The translations under genes and the position numbers were made by a program. Shown piece by piece: positions 28,979 to 38,067 of a stretch of DNA of 64,000 nucleotides. The stretch's first letter is position 1. Every line of letters begins with the position of its first letter. The notes under the pieces are model-generated. The model saw nothing but the letters and a program-made list of their open reading frames with translations. It ran no database searches and was not told where the DNA came from. The stretch is from Streptomyces venezuelae (GTDB lineage: Bacteria > Actinomycetota > Actinomycetes > Streptomycetales > Streptomycetaceae): positions 124,001 through 188,000 of the forward strand of contig NZ_CP029191.1 in the NCBI RefSeq assembly GCF_008642335.1, written 5' to 3'.

Positions 28979-29800
28979 TCAGGCCGCGTAGAGGTCGAAC
29001 GTGGAGGTGCGCCGCGGCCCGGCCGTGACGTCCAGCTGGGGATCGACGGCCAGCATCGCCTGGTGCAGCCGCTGCACCTGCGGGGAGGGCTCCACCCCCA
29101 GTCCTTCGATCATGCGGATGCGCAGCTTGCGGTAGATCTCCAGGGCCGAGGCCTGCCGTCCCGAGCGGTAGAGCGCCACCATGGCCTGCGAGTGCAGCCC
29201 CTCATGCTGGGGGTAGCGCGCGGTCAGCTCGGTGAGCTCGGCGATGAGCTCGGAGTGCCGGCCCAGGCGCAGGTCGGCGTCGATGCGCCGCTCCACGGTG
29301 CCCAGGCGGGACTCCTCCAGCCGCATGACCTCGATCTCCAGGATGGGGCCCACCCGCACGTCCACCAGCGCGGGCCCGCGCCACAGCGCCAGGGCCCGGC
29401 GGAAGCGGTCGGCGGCGGTGGCGTCGTCCCCGTTCTCGAAGGCGGTACGGCCCTCGGTGGCCAGCCGGTCGTACTCGTGCACGTCCACGCCCTCGGCCGG
29501 TATCTGCATCAGATAGCCGCCGTGCCGGGTGGCCAGGACCTCCTTGGCGGTGCCGGGGGTGCCGGGCCCCAGCGCGGTGCCCAGGTGCCGGCGCAGCTGG
29601 AGGATGTAGGTCTGCAGGGTGGTCAGCGCGCTCTGGGGCGGTTCGGTGCCCCAGAGTTCCTCCATGAGCGTGGGGACGGGCATGACCTGTCCGGGATAGA
29701 GGGCAAAGAGGGACAAGATCTGCCGCGGCTTGCGTGCCGTCGGAACAATCGATCCCCCGTTGACCTCGGCGCTCAACGGACCCAGAACCTGAATCTTCAT
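28979..29800 (-). CDS. SARP-family pathway activator
   Basis: A 273-residue Streptomyces antibiotic regulatory protein: N-terminal OmpR-like winged helix (residues about 1-95, MKIQVLGPLSAEVNG...PRQILSLFALYPG...TLQTYILQLRRHL) followed by a bacterial transcriptional activator domain (about 100-250, GVDVHEYDRLATEGR to MIEGLGVEPSPQVQRL). Such proteins bind heptameric direct repeats near -35 boxes and activate cluster genes. ATG 29800 has GGAGAACACCC upstream. It lies in series with a second SARP at 30421. Whether the two act in a cascade cannot be told from sequence. Confidence 0.93.
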   Translation of the reverse strand: MKIQVLGPLSAEVNGGSIVPTARKPRQILSLFALYPGQVMPVPTLMEELWGTEPPQSALTTLQTYILQLRRHLGTALGPGTPGTAKEVLATRHGGYLMQIPAEGVDVHEYDRLATEGRTAFENGDDATAADRFRRALALWRGPALVDVRVGPILEIEVMRLEESRLGTVERRIDADLRLGRHSELIAELTELTARYPQHEGLHSQAMVALYRSGRQASALEIYRKLRIRMIEGLGVEPSPQVQRLHQAMLAVDPQLDVTAGPRRTSTFDLYAA

Positions 29801-29929
29801 GGGTGTTCTCCGTACTTCGTCGAGTGTGTGTCTTGACTGCATTCCGTCGCCGCGGGCGCTCTTGGGTCGGGTGCGGGGCGTCCTCCTTTCGCCGTACGGG
29901 CCACGGGGCCCCGGTCGTGGAACAGGAAC

Positions 29930-29957
29930 AGGAACAGGAACAGGTGCCGGAAGGGGA
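29930..29957. repeat. Six-base repeat (GGAACA)n
   Basis: Four to five GGAACA copies in the leader or promoter region of the first SARP gene. Confidence 0.8.
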
Positions 29958-30038
29958 ACCGGGACGGGGACGGGAAGGGGCAGGGGTGAGGCGGCGTCAG
30001 GCGCCGTACACGCCTTGCGGGTTGCACGCTAGGCGGCG

Positions 30039-30060
30039 CGGGCCAGGTGCGCCTGGCCCG
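30039..30060 (-). terminator. 9-bp perfect hairpin downstream of the second SARP
   Basis: CGGGCCAGG-TGCG-CCTGGCCCG, 360 bp past the second SARP stop and 240 bp before the first SARP start. It may end the upstream transcript, or it may belong to the first SARP's leader. Confidence 0.45.
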
Positions 30061-30420
30061 GGGTGAAGCCGGTGCGACGGGCAAGGAAACGTTGTCGCGC
30101 ACCGCCCCTCCCCCCCTTTGCTCCGTCAAGTCCTCACGTCCGTGAACGGTTCCAACTGCGGTGCACCGGTGCGCGGGGGCACCGGTGCGCGGCGGTACGG
30201 GCCCGCTGCCGCGGTGGGGCGCGGCAGCCGGCGGTGGTACGCGGGTGGTGCACGGCGTGGCCGGTGGGGGCGGCGCACGCGCTCTCCACGCGGCTCGCCC
30301 GCCGCAGATCTCGCGGCGGGCGAGTGCGTGGGGAGGGGAAGGGCAGACACAGGGGGCGGCGGGGGGCCGGGTGGCCCTGGCCGCCCGCGGCCGGCGGGGC
30401 CGCCGGCCCGGGGGGGCGGG

Positions 30421-31413
30421 TCAGCCGGTGGGCACCAGCCGCACCCGGGCCGCGGGAGGCGCGGCCCCCGGCACGGCCCCGGCCCCGGCGGGGGCCGGGG
30501 CCGGAGCGGCGGCCGGGACAACAGGGGCGGCAGGGGCGGCGGGGGTGGGGGCGGCGAGGTCGTGGCCGGCGGTCAGGATGGAGCGCTGCAGGCGCCGCAG
30601 CCGGGCCGAGGGCTCCAGGCCCAGTTCCTGCACCAGGGTGGTGCGCAGCCGCTGGTAGGCGTCCAGGGCCTCGCCGCGCCGCCCGGAGCGGTGCAGGGCG
30701 AGCATGTACTGGGCGTGCAGGCTCTCGTGGGTGCGGTAGCCGTTGACCAGGACGGTCAGTTCGGCCAGCAGCTCGCGGTGGCGGCCCAGGCGCAGGTCGG
30801 CCTCGATGCGCCGGTCCAGCGCGCACAGCCGGCTCTCGTCCAGGCGCTTGATCTCCATCTGCAGCTGCGGGCCGGCCTGGACGTCGGCGAAGGCGGTGCC
30901 CGACCACAGGGCCAGCGCCTCGCGCAGCTGGCGGGCCGCGCCGGCGCAGTCCCCGGCGTCCATGGCCCGGTAGCCGGCGCCCGCCAGCCGCTCGAAGGTC
31001 CGCACGTCGCTGGCCCCGCCGCCGCTGCACAGCAGATACCCGCCGGGCATCGTCACCAGCACGTCCTTGGCGCTGCGCACCGGCCCCGCACCGGCGCCCG
31101 TCCCGCCCGGCGCGGACCCGGCGCCGGTGGCCGCGGTGCCGGTGGCCGCGGTGCCGGTGGCGTCCGGGAGGGTGTCGCGCTCCAGCGCGGCGGCGATCAG
31201 CTCGCGCAGCTGCAGGACGTAGGTCTGCAAGGTGGTGCGGGCGCTGCGCGGCGGGGCCGCGCCCCACAGCTCCTCGGTCAGGGCGGACACCGGCACCATC
31301 CGGTCGGCGTGCAGCGCCAGCAGCGCGAGCACCTGGCGGGGCTTGGGGGCGGTGGGCGTGATGGACCGACCGTTTTCCCGCACCCCCAGTGCGCCGAGTA
31401 CCTCGATGTCCAC
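30421..31413 (-). CDS. SARP-family pathway activator with Ala/Pro-rich tail
   Basis: A 330-residue SARP: winged-helix domain at about 1-90 (VLGALGVRENGRSITPTAPK, ARTTLQTYVLQLRELI), an inserted Thr/Gly/Ala-rich loop at about 80-112 (ATGTAATGTAATGAG), the BTAD at about 125-285, and a Pro/Ala-rich C-terminal tail of about 40 residues absent from its neighbour at 28979. The start is GTG 31413. About 108-121 bp upstream is an AAACC-N8-GGTTT palindrome (31521-31538), so it is probably the direct target of a gamma-butyrolactone-receptor-like repressor. Confidence 0.92.
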   Translation of the reverse strand: MDIEVLGALGVRENGRSITPTAPKPRQVLALLALHADRMVPVSALTEELWGAAPPRSARTTLQTYVLQLRELIAAALERDTLPDATGTAATGTAATGAGSAPGGTGAGAGPVRSAKDVLVTMPGGYLLCSGGGASDVRTFERLAGAGYRAMDAGDCAGAARQLREALALWSGTAFADVQAGPQLQMEIKRLDESRLCALDRRIEADLRLGRHRELLAELTVLVNGYRTHESLHAQYMLALHRSGRRGEALDAYQRLRTTLVQELGLEPSARLRRLQRSILTAGHDLAAPTPAAPAAPVVPAAAPAPAPAGAGAVPGAAPPAARVRLVPTG

Positions 31414-31520
31414 AGCGTCCCCCTGAAGGTGGTTGTTGCCGCTCGCGCCGTAGCCGCTCGCGGAGCCGATCCCCTTACCGCACCCAGATTCAAATAGATT
31501 CGGGGACCGCTGTCAATACA

Positions 31521-31538
31521 AAACCGCGTAGCTGGTTT
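31521..31538. promoter_or_regulatory. Candidate receptor operator AAACC-N8-GGTTT (site 1)
   Basis: AAACCGCGTAGCTGGTTT, within an AT-richer promoter-like stretch upstream of the second SARP. The layout matches autoregulatory elements bound by gamma-butyrolactone receptors and the two sites near 37.8 and 38.0 kb. Confidence 0.6.
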
Positions 31539-32094
31539 CTAGCTGCGCTGGAGTCGACTTCAGGCGATCTACCTGCCATTTCTTGAGTGGATCTTGAGGA
31601 AGGGGCAGGTCACGCGGGTGCGGACGGGCGGGTTTTGGCCGCGGGTGGCCGGTCCGGCACGGGTGAGGGCGGACCGGGGCGGGCCGGGACGGGCCACCGG
31701 CCCGTCCGGGCGCCTGAAACAGCGGGTGTCCGCTGTTTTACTTTGGGTCTAACAGGGGCTGAAGTGCCGGGTATTTGCGGGGACTTGGCGGCGGGGCGGT
31801 GCCCGGAAGGGCGCGGGCGGTGCCCCGCGGGGGCGGGGGCGGGGTACGGAAGGGCCGGCCTGGGGCCGGAAGGGGCCGGGCCGGGGTCCGCAACGGCGGG
31901 TGGCGGGAGCCGCAAGGGGCGGGTTCCGGGCTCGGGAGGGGCGGGGTCCGGGCTCGGGAGGGGCGGGGTCCGGGCTCGGGAGGGGCGGGTTTTGGGCTCG
32001 GGAGGGGCGGGTTTTGGGCTCGGGTGGGGCGGCGGGGGCCCGCCGAGGGCGCCGGGGCCGCGCCGGGGGTGTTCCAGCCGCCCAAACGCAGGCG
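31539..32094. other. Gap between the second SARP and the first TetR regulator
   Basis: Its left end carries the SARP promoter and its right half the 22-bp repeat array. No supported gene. The two stretches TAACAGGGGCTGAAGTGCCG (near 31749) and TCAGGCGATCTACCTGCCAT (near 31559) are AT-richer but show no frame. Confidence 0.5.
31928..32037. repeat. 22-bp tandem repeat, five copies
   Basis: GGGCTCGGGAGGGGCGGG plus TTCC/TTTT variants, starting at 31928, 31950, 31972, 31994 and 32016, just downstream of the TetR gene stop. Confidence 0.9.
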
Positions 32095-32784
32095 CTACGT
32101 GGTGCTCCGGCCGCCGGGGTGGCTGCGGTCCTGCGGGGCGTCCGGGACGGCGGGGTGGGCGGGACCGGCGGGGTGGGAGGTGGTGGCGGCCTGGGCGGTG
32201 GCGGGGTGGGGGGTCAGGCGGGGCAGCAGGAGGTCCCAGTACTGGGCCAGGGTGCGCGGGGCGAGCCAGCGGGGGTCGGTGCGGCCCAGCGCGGCGAAGC
32301 CGACGGTGGCCGCGACGACGGCGGCCGCGGCGCCGGCCGGGCTGATGCCGCCGGCCAGGGCGCCCTGGCGGCGGGCGGTGTGCAGCAGCGTCTCGACCCA
32401 GCGCTGCCAGGCGCCGCGCAGGTCCAGCGGGTCGGTGCGCCAGGGGGCGGGGCCCACCAGCTGGAACCCGGCGCGCACCACGATGTCCTGTTCCAGGGCG
32501 CGCAGCAGGGCGTTCCCGGCTGCGGCCAGGCGCTGCAGCGGGCCGCTGTGGTCTTCCTCGGCCTGGCGGGTGATGCGGTGCAAGGTGGCCAGCGAGGCCG
32601 CCTCCACGGCGCGGGCCAGGGCGTGTTTGTTCGCGAAGTGGAAGTGCAGGGCGCCGGTGCTGACCCCGGCCCGCCGGCTGATGGTGCCCAGCGTGGCCGG
32701 TACGAAGCCCTCCTCGGCGAACACCTCGGCGGCCGCCCGCATCAGTGACTCCCGTGTGCGCGCGGCACGTTCCTGCTGCACCAT
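32095..32784 (-). CDS. TetR regulator, gamma-butyrolactone-receptor-like
   Basis: A 229-residue repressor-type protein. The N-terminal HTH runs MVQQERAARTRESLMRAAAEVFAEEGF...RAGVSTGALHFHFANKHALA, a close match to ArpA/ScbR-type receptors and pseudoreceptors. The ligand domain keeps a Trp in LDLRGAWQRWVETLL, the region that contacts butyrolactones in this family. The C-terminus ends in a low-complexity Pro/Ala/His tail. ATG 32784 lies between the SARP pair and the carboxylase gene. It may sense a butyrolactone or a pathway product. It resembles the regulator at 38068 (ALHFHF) more than the one at 41461. Confidence 0.88.
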   Translation of the reverse strand: MVQQERAARTRESLMRAAAEVFAEEGFVPATLGTISRRAGVSTGALHFHFANKHALARAVEAASLATLHRITRQAEEDHSGPLQRLAAAGNALLRALEQDIVVRAGFQLVGPAPWRTDPLDLRGAWQRWVETLLHTARRQGALAGGISPAGAAAAVVAATVGFAALGRTDPRWLAPRTLAQYWDLLLPRLTPHPATAQAATTSHPAGPAHPAVPDAPQDRSHPGGRSTT

Positions 32785-33849
32785 CGTGGCTCTCCTGGAC
32801 TGGACACGGCCCCCGGGACCCGCACCGCCGGCCGGCCGCGGGCCCGTACCCGGCGCGGGACGGCCCGCCGCCGGCTCCGGCCGCCGGAGGCCGGCTCCCG
32901 GCGCCATTGTGCCGGTCGGGGCCGGCAGCGGCCCGCTGCCGCCCGGCGGTTGCCGGTCGGCGCGGCGAGTGCCGGCTGGCGGCTGGCGGCTGGCGGCTGG
33001 CGGCTGTTACCTGCCGGCGGTCGCTGATGGGCGGCTGCCGGCCGAGGGCGGACGGGCGGACAGGTGGCGGGTGGTGGGTGGTGGGTAGTGGGTGGCGGCT
33101 GTTACCTGCCGGCGGTCACTGATGGGCGGCTGCCCGCCGAGGGCGGACGGGCGGACAGGTGGCGGGTGGTGGGTGGTGGGTGCCGGTTGGCGGACAGCAG
33201 TTGCCGGCGGTCGCTGGCTGACGGTTGACGTTGCGGCTGGAAGCCGACCCGGGGGGCTGGTGGGTGAGTGGCGGTCTCCGGTTGCGTGGCCGGCGGTTGG
33301 CGTTGCGGCGGCCGGCTATCCGCTGCCGGCGAGCGGTTGCGGCCGCTGGCGGGCGACGGACGGTCCCCGGTTGCCGGCCGGTGACCGGCGGCCACCGGCT
33401 GCCGGCCGCCGGCTGCTGGCTGCTGGCTGCTGGCTGCTGGCCGGCATGGTGACGGCCGGGCGGCCCCGCGGCTCCGCCCCCCGGCCCTCGGGTCGCGGCC
33501 CTCGGGTCGCGGCCCTCGGCCCCGGCTCCCGCGGCGGGGCCGGGAGACCCGCAGCCCCGGAGGGCGCAGGCCCAGGGGCCCGGGCGCGGAGCGGTGGCCC
33601 GCCGGCCCTTGCGAACGCGCCGCCGGGACACGGGACTTCACTCCCCCAGACCCCAGGCCCCGGGAACCGGGCCCCGGTTCCCGGTTCCCGGGCCGGGGGG
33701 CTTGGGCGGCCCGGGGCCGGCCGGGGCGGTGTGCGCGGCTGCGGGTGCCGGGGGGGCGGCGCTCTGTCCCGCGTACTCCCGCAAGGGCCGGACAGGGACG
33801 GTGCCGGGCCGGGCGGACGTGGGCGGACGGGCCGGTGGGCCGGGGGCGG
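32785..33849. repeat. Repeat-rich gap with a 95-bp duplication
   Basis: CGGCTGTTACCTGCCGGCGG begins at 33001 and again at 33096. The 95-bp unit (to about 33190) is nearly identical in both copies and ends in GGTGGCGGGTGGTGGGTGGT. Further left and right are GGCTGGCGGCTGGCGGCTGG (32960-33005) and GGCTGCTGGCTGCTGGC (33410-33445) runs. No supported gene. Confidence 0.85.
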
Positions 33850-35490
33850 TTACTGCGGGGGGTTGCCGTGTTTGCGGGAGGGCAGGTCGGCGTGTTTGGT
33901 GCGCAGCATGGCCAGCGCGCGGATGAGGACTTCGCGGGTGGCGGCGGGGTCGATGACGTCGTCGACCAGGCCGCGTTCGGCGGCGTAGTAGGGGTGCATC
34001 AGCTCGGCCCTGTACTCCTTGGCCAGGCGGGCGCGCATCGCCCCGGGGTCCTGGGCGGCGGCGATCTGCTTGCGGAAGATGACGTTGGCGGCGCCCTCGG
34101 CGCCCATCACCGCGATCTCGTTGGTGGGCCAGGCGTAGGTGAGGTCGGCGCCGATGGACTGGCTGTCCATGACGATGTAGGCGCCGCCGTACGCCTTGCG
34201 CAGCACCAGGGAGATCCGCGGGACGGTGGCGTTGCAGTACGCGTAGAGGAGCTTGGCGCCGTGGCGGATGATGCCGCCGTGCTCCTGGTCGACGCCGGGC
34301 AGGAAGCCGGGCACGTCCAGCAGGGTGAGGATCGGGATGTTGAAGGCGTCGCACATCTGGACGAAGCGGGCGGCCTTCTCCGAGGCCTCGATGTCGAGGA
34401 CACCGGCCAGCGCCTGGGGCTGGTTGGCGACGACGGCGACGACCTGGCCGTCCAGGCGGGCCAGGGCGCAGATGATGTTGCGGGCCCAGCGCTCGTGGAC
34501 CTCCAGGTACTCGCCGTCGTCCAGGAGTTCGGCCAGCACCTGGTGCATGTCGTAGGGGCGGCTGCCGTCGGCGGGCACCACCTCCAGCAGGCGGGGGGTG
34601 GGCCGGGCGGCGGGGTCGGTGCAGGCCGCGGCCGGCGGGGCCTGGCGGTTGTTCGAGGGCAGCAGGGACAGCAGGTAGCGGACCTCGGCCAGGCAGGTCT
34701 CCTCGTCGTCGTAGGCGAAGTGGCACACCCCGGAGGTCTCGGCGTGCACGTCCGCGCCGCCCAGCCCGTTTTGGGTGACGTCCTCGCCGGTGACGGCCTT
34801 GATGACGTCGGGGCCGGTGATGAACATCTGCGAGGTGTCGCGGACCATGAACACGAAGTCGGTCAGCGCCGGGCTGTAGGCGGCGCCGCCCGCGCACGGG
34901 CCCAGCATCACCGAGATCTGCGGGATGACGCCGGAGGCCTTGGTGTTGCGCTGGAAGATGCCGCCGTAGCCGGCCAGCGCCGCCACGCCCTCCTGGATCC
35001 GGGCGCCGGCCCCGTCGTTGAGGGAGACCAGCGGCGCGCCGGCCGCGATGGCCATGTCCATGATCTTGTGGATCTTGGTGGCGTGCGCCTCGCCGAGCGC
35101 GCCGCCGAAGATGCGGAAGTCGTGGGCGTAGACGAAGACGGTGCGGCCCTCCACCGTGCCCCAGCCGGTGACGACCCCGTCCGTGTACGGCTTCTTGGCC
35201 TCCAGGCCGAACCCGGTGGCCCGGTGCCGGCGCAGCTGCTCCACCTCCTGGAAGGAATCCTCGTCCAGGAGCAGGGCGATGCGCTCGCGGGCGGTCAGCT
35301 TGCCCCGGGCGTGCTGGGCCGCGGTGGCCTGCTCGCCCGGCCCGGCCAGCGCCTGCGCGCGGATCGCGGCCAGCTCGGCCGCCTTGCCGCGCGCCCCGGC
35401 CCCGGCTGCGGCTGCAGCCTCGGCTGCGGCTGCGGCTGCGGCCTGGGCTGCGGCCGTGTCCGGTGTGGAGGGCTCCGTCACCGTCGCCAC
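33850..35490 (-). CDS. accB: Acyl-CoA carboxylase beta subunit (carboxyltransferase)
   Basis: Transfers CO2 from carboxybiotin to an acyl-CoA, here probably acetyl-CoA to malonyl-CoA for the PKS. The 546 residues begin with an Ala-rich extension, then the crotonase-like halves with the oxyanion regions GAGARIQEGVAALAGYGGIF and QEHGGIIRHGAKLL. At the substrate-determining position (Asp422 in S. coelicolor PccB, propionyl-specific) this protein has Ile439 in KAYGGAYIVMDSQ, the residue type of acetyl-CoA-accepting AccB. GTG 35490 follows AAAGGGGAACCGTC. The epsilon subunit lies 1 kb upstream; the biotinylated alpha subunit must come from elsewhere. Confidence 0.93.
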   Translation of the reverse strand: MATVTEPSTPDTAAAQAAAAAAAEAAAAAGAGARGKAAELAAIRAQALAGPGEQATAAQHARGKLTARERIALLLDEDSFQEVEQLRRHRATGFGLEAKKPYTDGVVTGWGTVEGRTVFVYAHDFRIFGGALGEAHATKIHKIMDMAIAAGAPLVSLNDGAGARIQEGVAALAGYGGIFQRNTKASGVIPQISVMLGPCAGGAAYSPALTDFVFMVRDTSQMFITGPDVIKAVTGEDVTQNGLGGADVHAETSGVCHFAYDDEETCLAEVRYLLSLLPSNNRQAPPAAACTDPAARPTPRLLEVVPADGSRPYDMHQVLAELLDDGEYLEVHERWARNIICALARLDGQVVAVVANQPQALAGVLDIEASEKAARFVQMCDAFNIPILTLLDVPGFLPGVDQEHGGIIRHGAKLLYAYCNATVPRISLVLRKAYGGAYIVMDSQSIGADLTYAWPTNEIAVMGAEGAANVIFRKQIAAAQDPGAMRARLAKEYRAELMHPYYAAERGLVDDVIDPAATREVLIRALAMLRTKHADLPSRKHGNPPQ

Positions 35491-36524
35491 GACGGTTCCC
35501 CTTTCTCCTCGGTCGGCCCGGCCGGACCGCGGCGGGCCCCGGTAGCGGACCGCAGCGCGCCACGGACCGGACCGCTGCAGCGGATCTCATGTCCGGGAAA
35601 TTTCCCGTTACCCAACACCCCCGGGACCCCCAGGGCTCCCAGGACCCCCGGGGCCCCCAGGACCTCCAGGGTCCCCGGGACCTCCCTGGGCCCGGGGACC
35701 CTGGGGTCCCGCGCCCCGGGCATCCGGGACCTGGCCTGGGGCCGTTCCGGGCCCCGGGCCGGGTGGTGGTCCGGGCCGGGTGGTGGTCCGGACCGGGTGG
35801 TGGTCCGGACCGGGTGGTGGTCCGGACCGGGTGGTGGTCCGGACCGGGTGGTGGTCCGGACCGGGTGGTGGTCCGGACCGGGTGGTGGTCCGGACCGGGG
35901 GCCGGTTTCCCGGCCCCCGGGCCCGGCACCGTTCCCGGGCCCCGGGCTGCCCGGCCCCGAAGCCGGGTTCCGGCTGCGGATCCAGCACCGTCCCCGGTCC
36001 CCGGTGGCCGGTTTCCGGGTACGGCATCGCTTCCAGGCCCCGGGTGCCCGGCGCCGGGCTCGCGTCCCGGCCCGGGCACGACTGCGTTCCCAGGCCGTCC
36101 CGGCCCCGGCCCAGCACCGTGTTCCCGGTCCTGACTGCCGTTCCCGGCCCCGGGCCCAGCACCGTTCCCGGTTCTGACTGCCATTCCCGGTCCCGTTCCA
36201 GGTCCGTTCCCGGGTCCAGTTCACGTTCCCGGTTCCTGTTCCCGGGGCCAGTTCTCGTCCCCGGATCCGGCTCCGTTCCCGGCCCCAGTTCCCGTTCTGG
36301 GCCCTGGTGTCCCGTTCCCGGTACGGCTCCGTTCCTTGTCCCGGCCCCGGCCCCATCCCGGCCCCGGGGCCGGGATTTCAGTTCCGGAGGGGGCGAGTCG
36401 GTCCCGGCCCGGTCCCGTTGCCGGTCCCGGGTCGGTTCCGGTTCCGGTACGCGTCCCGGTTCGGGTGCCCCCTTCCGGGAGGGGCGGGCCGGCCGGCGCC
36501 CGGGGCCGGGGCGGTGCGTGTGTG
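35491..36524. repeat. 1-kb repeat-filled gap between the carboxylase genes
   Basis: Contains CCCAGGACCCCCGGGG-type units (35630-35700), the 18-bp array at 35760-35903 and a long stretch of CCGTTCCCGG/CCCGGTTCCGG variants (35930-36470). No supported gene; the open frames follow the repeats. Confidence 0.8.
35760..35903. repeat. 18-bp tandem repeat GGTGGTGGTCCGGACCGG, eight copies
   Basis: Near-identical copies from 35761 onwards every 18 bp. Each contains the palindrome CCGGACCGG-like core GGTCCGGACC. As 18 is divisible by three, all frames stay open. It looks recently expanded. Confidence 0.95.
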
Positions 36525-36737
36525 TCAGCGCCAGCTGTGCGGTGCCCGGTAGGCCCGGGCGGCCTCCGGCGGGCGCCAGGCCTCGCTCCGGCGCGGCGCG
36601 TGCGGCCGGTCCTCCCCGCCCGGCGGCCGGCCGGCGGCCAGCGAGAGCAGTGTCACGGCAACAGCGGCGAGCTCTTCGTCGCTGGCCTGCCCGCGCTCGA
36701 TCCTGAGCAGGGCGGTCCTACGTTCGGCAGCGTCCAT
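36525..36737 (-). CDS. accE: Acyl-CoA carboxylase epsilon subunit
   Basis: A 70-residue protein that activates and holds together the alpha-beta carboxylase complex in actinomycetes. Typical traits are the N-terminal helix LLRIERGQASDEELAAVAVT, a charged middle and the hallmark ending YRAPHSWR. ATG 36737 has a near-perfect GGGAGGTGGGGTC upstream. In most actinomycetes epsilon and beta genes are adjacent; here they are separated by the 1-kb repeat gap but keep the same direction. Confidence 0.9.
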   Translation of the reverse strand: MDAAERRTALLRIERGQASDEELAAVAVTLLSLAAGRPPGGEDRPHAPRRSEAWRPPEAARAYRAPHSWR

Positions 36738-37759
36738 GACCCCACCTCCCCTTTAAGCGCCAACGGTCGACCGCCGGGCTCAAAACAGGCTCGGGTCTGC
36801 CTGGAGCTGCCCGCACACCAGCCCGCACCGACCACCCGCCCCAGGACCGCACACCCACCCCAACACCCCTCCTGCCGCAAGACGGCCCCGGGCCCGGCCA
36901 CCCGGGGGGCACCCGCAAGACGGCGGACCCGCACGCGCGGATGGGCCCCACACCGCGACCGACGGCCCCGCACGGCGACGGCCCCACACGAACAACGGCC
37001 ATGCGCCCGGCACACGCCACCGAACCAGCCCACCCCGCACACCACCCCCGCCCCCAGCACCAGCACCAGCACCCACGAACAGCCCGGGTCCCGGCCGTAC
37101 GCGGACGCCCCCCGCCCAGTGCGACACCACGTCAGCCACCCGGCGGCAGAGGGCTCCTGAACAGCACAACCGGCACCGCCCGGCCACAGACCCTATGCCC
37201 GGCACCGGCGCGCACCGCGACGGCGCCCCCCCTTGCGGCCGCTCCCCCACGGCCAGCGCCCCCAGACCTCCTGCACCGCCCGCAGCCCGATCCGCTGCCG
37301 CCCCTCCAGACCGTCCGCGGGCAGCCAGCCGGCCTCAGCGCTCCCCCTGCAGCCCAGCCGCCGCGCACGGCTGCCACGGCACCGCACCCCCGGCGCCCAC
37401 GACCCGACCCCCGCAGCCGCACTCAGGCCCCGGCACGCCAGACCCGCACACCCCGGCCCACGCCCCCCGCCGCGGCCTCCCCGCCTCACCCCCAGCCCCG
37501 CCCCACCCCGGAACAACATCCCCCGACTCCGCCCCCCGGGCCCCTCCCACCCAGCCGACGCACCGACCAGGCCGCACCCTCCGCACCGACCGGACCGCAC
37601 CATCCGGGCCGGACCGTCCGGGCCGGGCCGTCCGGGCCGGGCCGCTGGGGCCGGGCCGTCCGGGCCGGGCCGCTGGGGCCGGGCCGTTGGGGCGGCGGCA
37701 GGGCCGCCCAGGCCCGCGGCGGGGACAGCCTGAAGGGGCAGAGGTGACACACGGTTTCA
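36738..37759. repeat. 1-kb C/A-rich gap with CCGTCCGGGCCGGG repeats
   Basis: The plus strand changes here from G-rich to C/A-rich. No supported gene. The right end (37600-37700) is a run of CCGTCCGGGCCGGG and CCGCTGGGGCCGGG units of about 14 bp. The accE promoter is presumably close to 36740. Confidence 0.7.
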
Positions 37760-37785
37760 TTAAAAACCGCTTGTACGGTTTTTAA
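37760..37785. promoter_or_regulatory. Perfect 26-bp palindrome, receptor operator (site 2)
   Basis: TTAAAAACCG, six-base centre CTTGTA, then CGGTTTTTAA. It contains AAACC-N8-GGTTT, like sites 1 and 3. Very AT-rich for this DNA, 280 bp upstream of the TetR gene at 38068. It is the best candidate autoregulatory element in the window. Confidence 0.7.
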
Positions 37786-38010
37786 CGGGGCTAATGTCAC
37801 GGGCATGTTCCCCGCCCCCGCCCTCCCGCCCGGCCCGCCCCAGGGCCGGAACGGAACCCCCGGCTTCCGGCCAAAGCAGCCCCCGCCGCCCCGGGCCCGC
37901 CCCACGGACACCTGCCGAGGTGGCCACCGCGCGGGGACCGGCGGACAGGCAAGCGGAATGCGTCACGCCGCACCGTTCCCGCAGCGGGGTTCGGCCCGCC
38001 TCTGGAGATC

Positions 38011-38028
38011 AAACCGGCAAGTTGGTTT
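38011..38028. promoter_or_regulatory. Candidate receptor operator AAACC-N8-GGTTT (site 3)
   Basis: AAACCGGCAAGTTGGTTT ending 40 bp before the GTG of the TetR gene at 38068, where it would overlap the promoter. Autoregulation is likely. Confidence 0.6.
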
Positions 38029-38067
38029 TATACGCGGTCTGGACACGATTCGTGACGGGAGTCACCA

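Larger units (their letters stand above)
29801..30420. other. Gap between the two SARP genes
   Basis: Holds the SARP1 promoter region next to 29800, a GGAACA repeat at 29930-29957 with GGGACGG runs after it, the hairpin at 30039-30060, and GC-rich sequence without a supported gene. Confidence 0.5.

Noticed and set aside
25897..31413. Type II PKS cluster
   Set aside because: The aromatase and SARPs suggested it, but no ketosynthase, chain-length factor or acyl carrier protein is encoded anywhere in the window.
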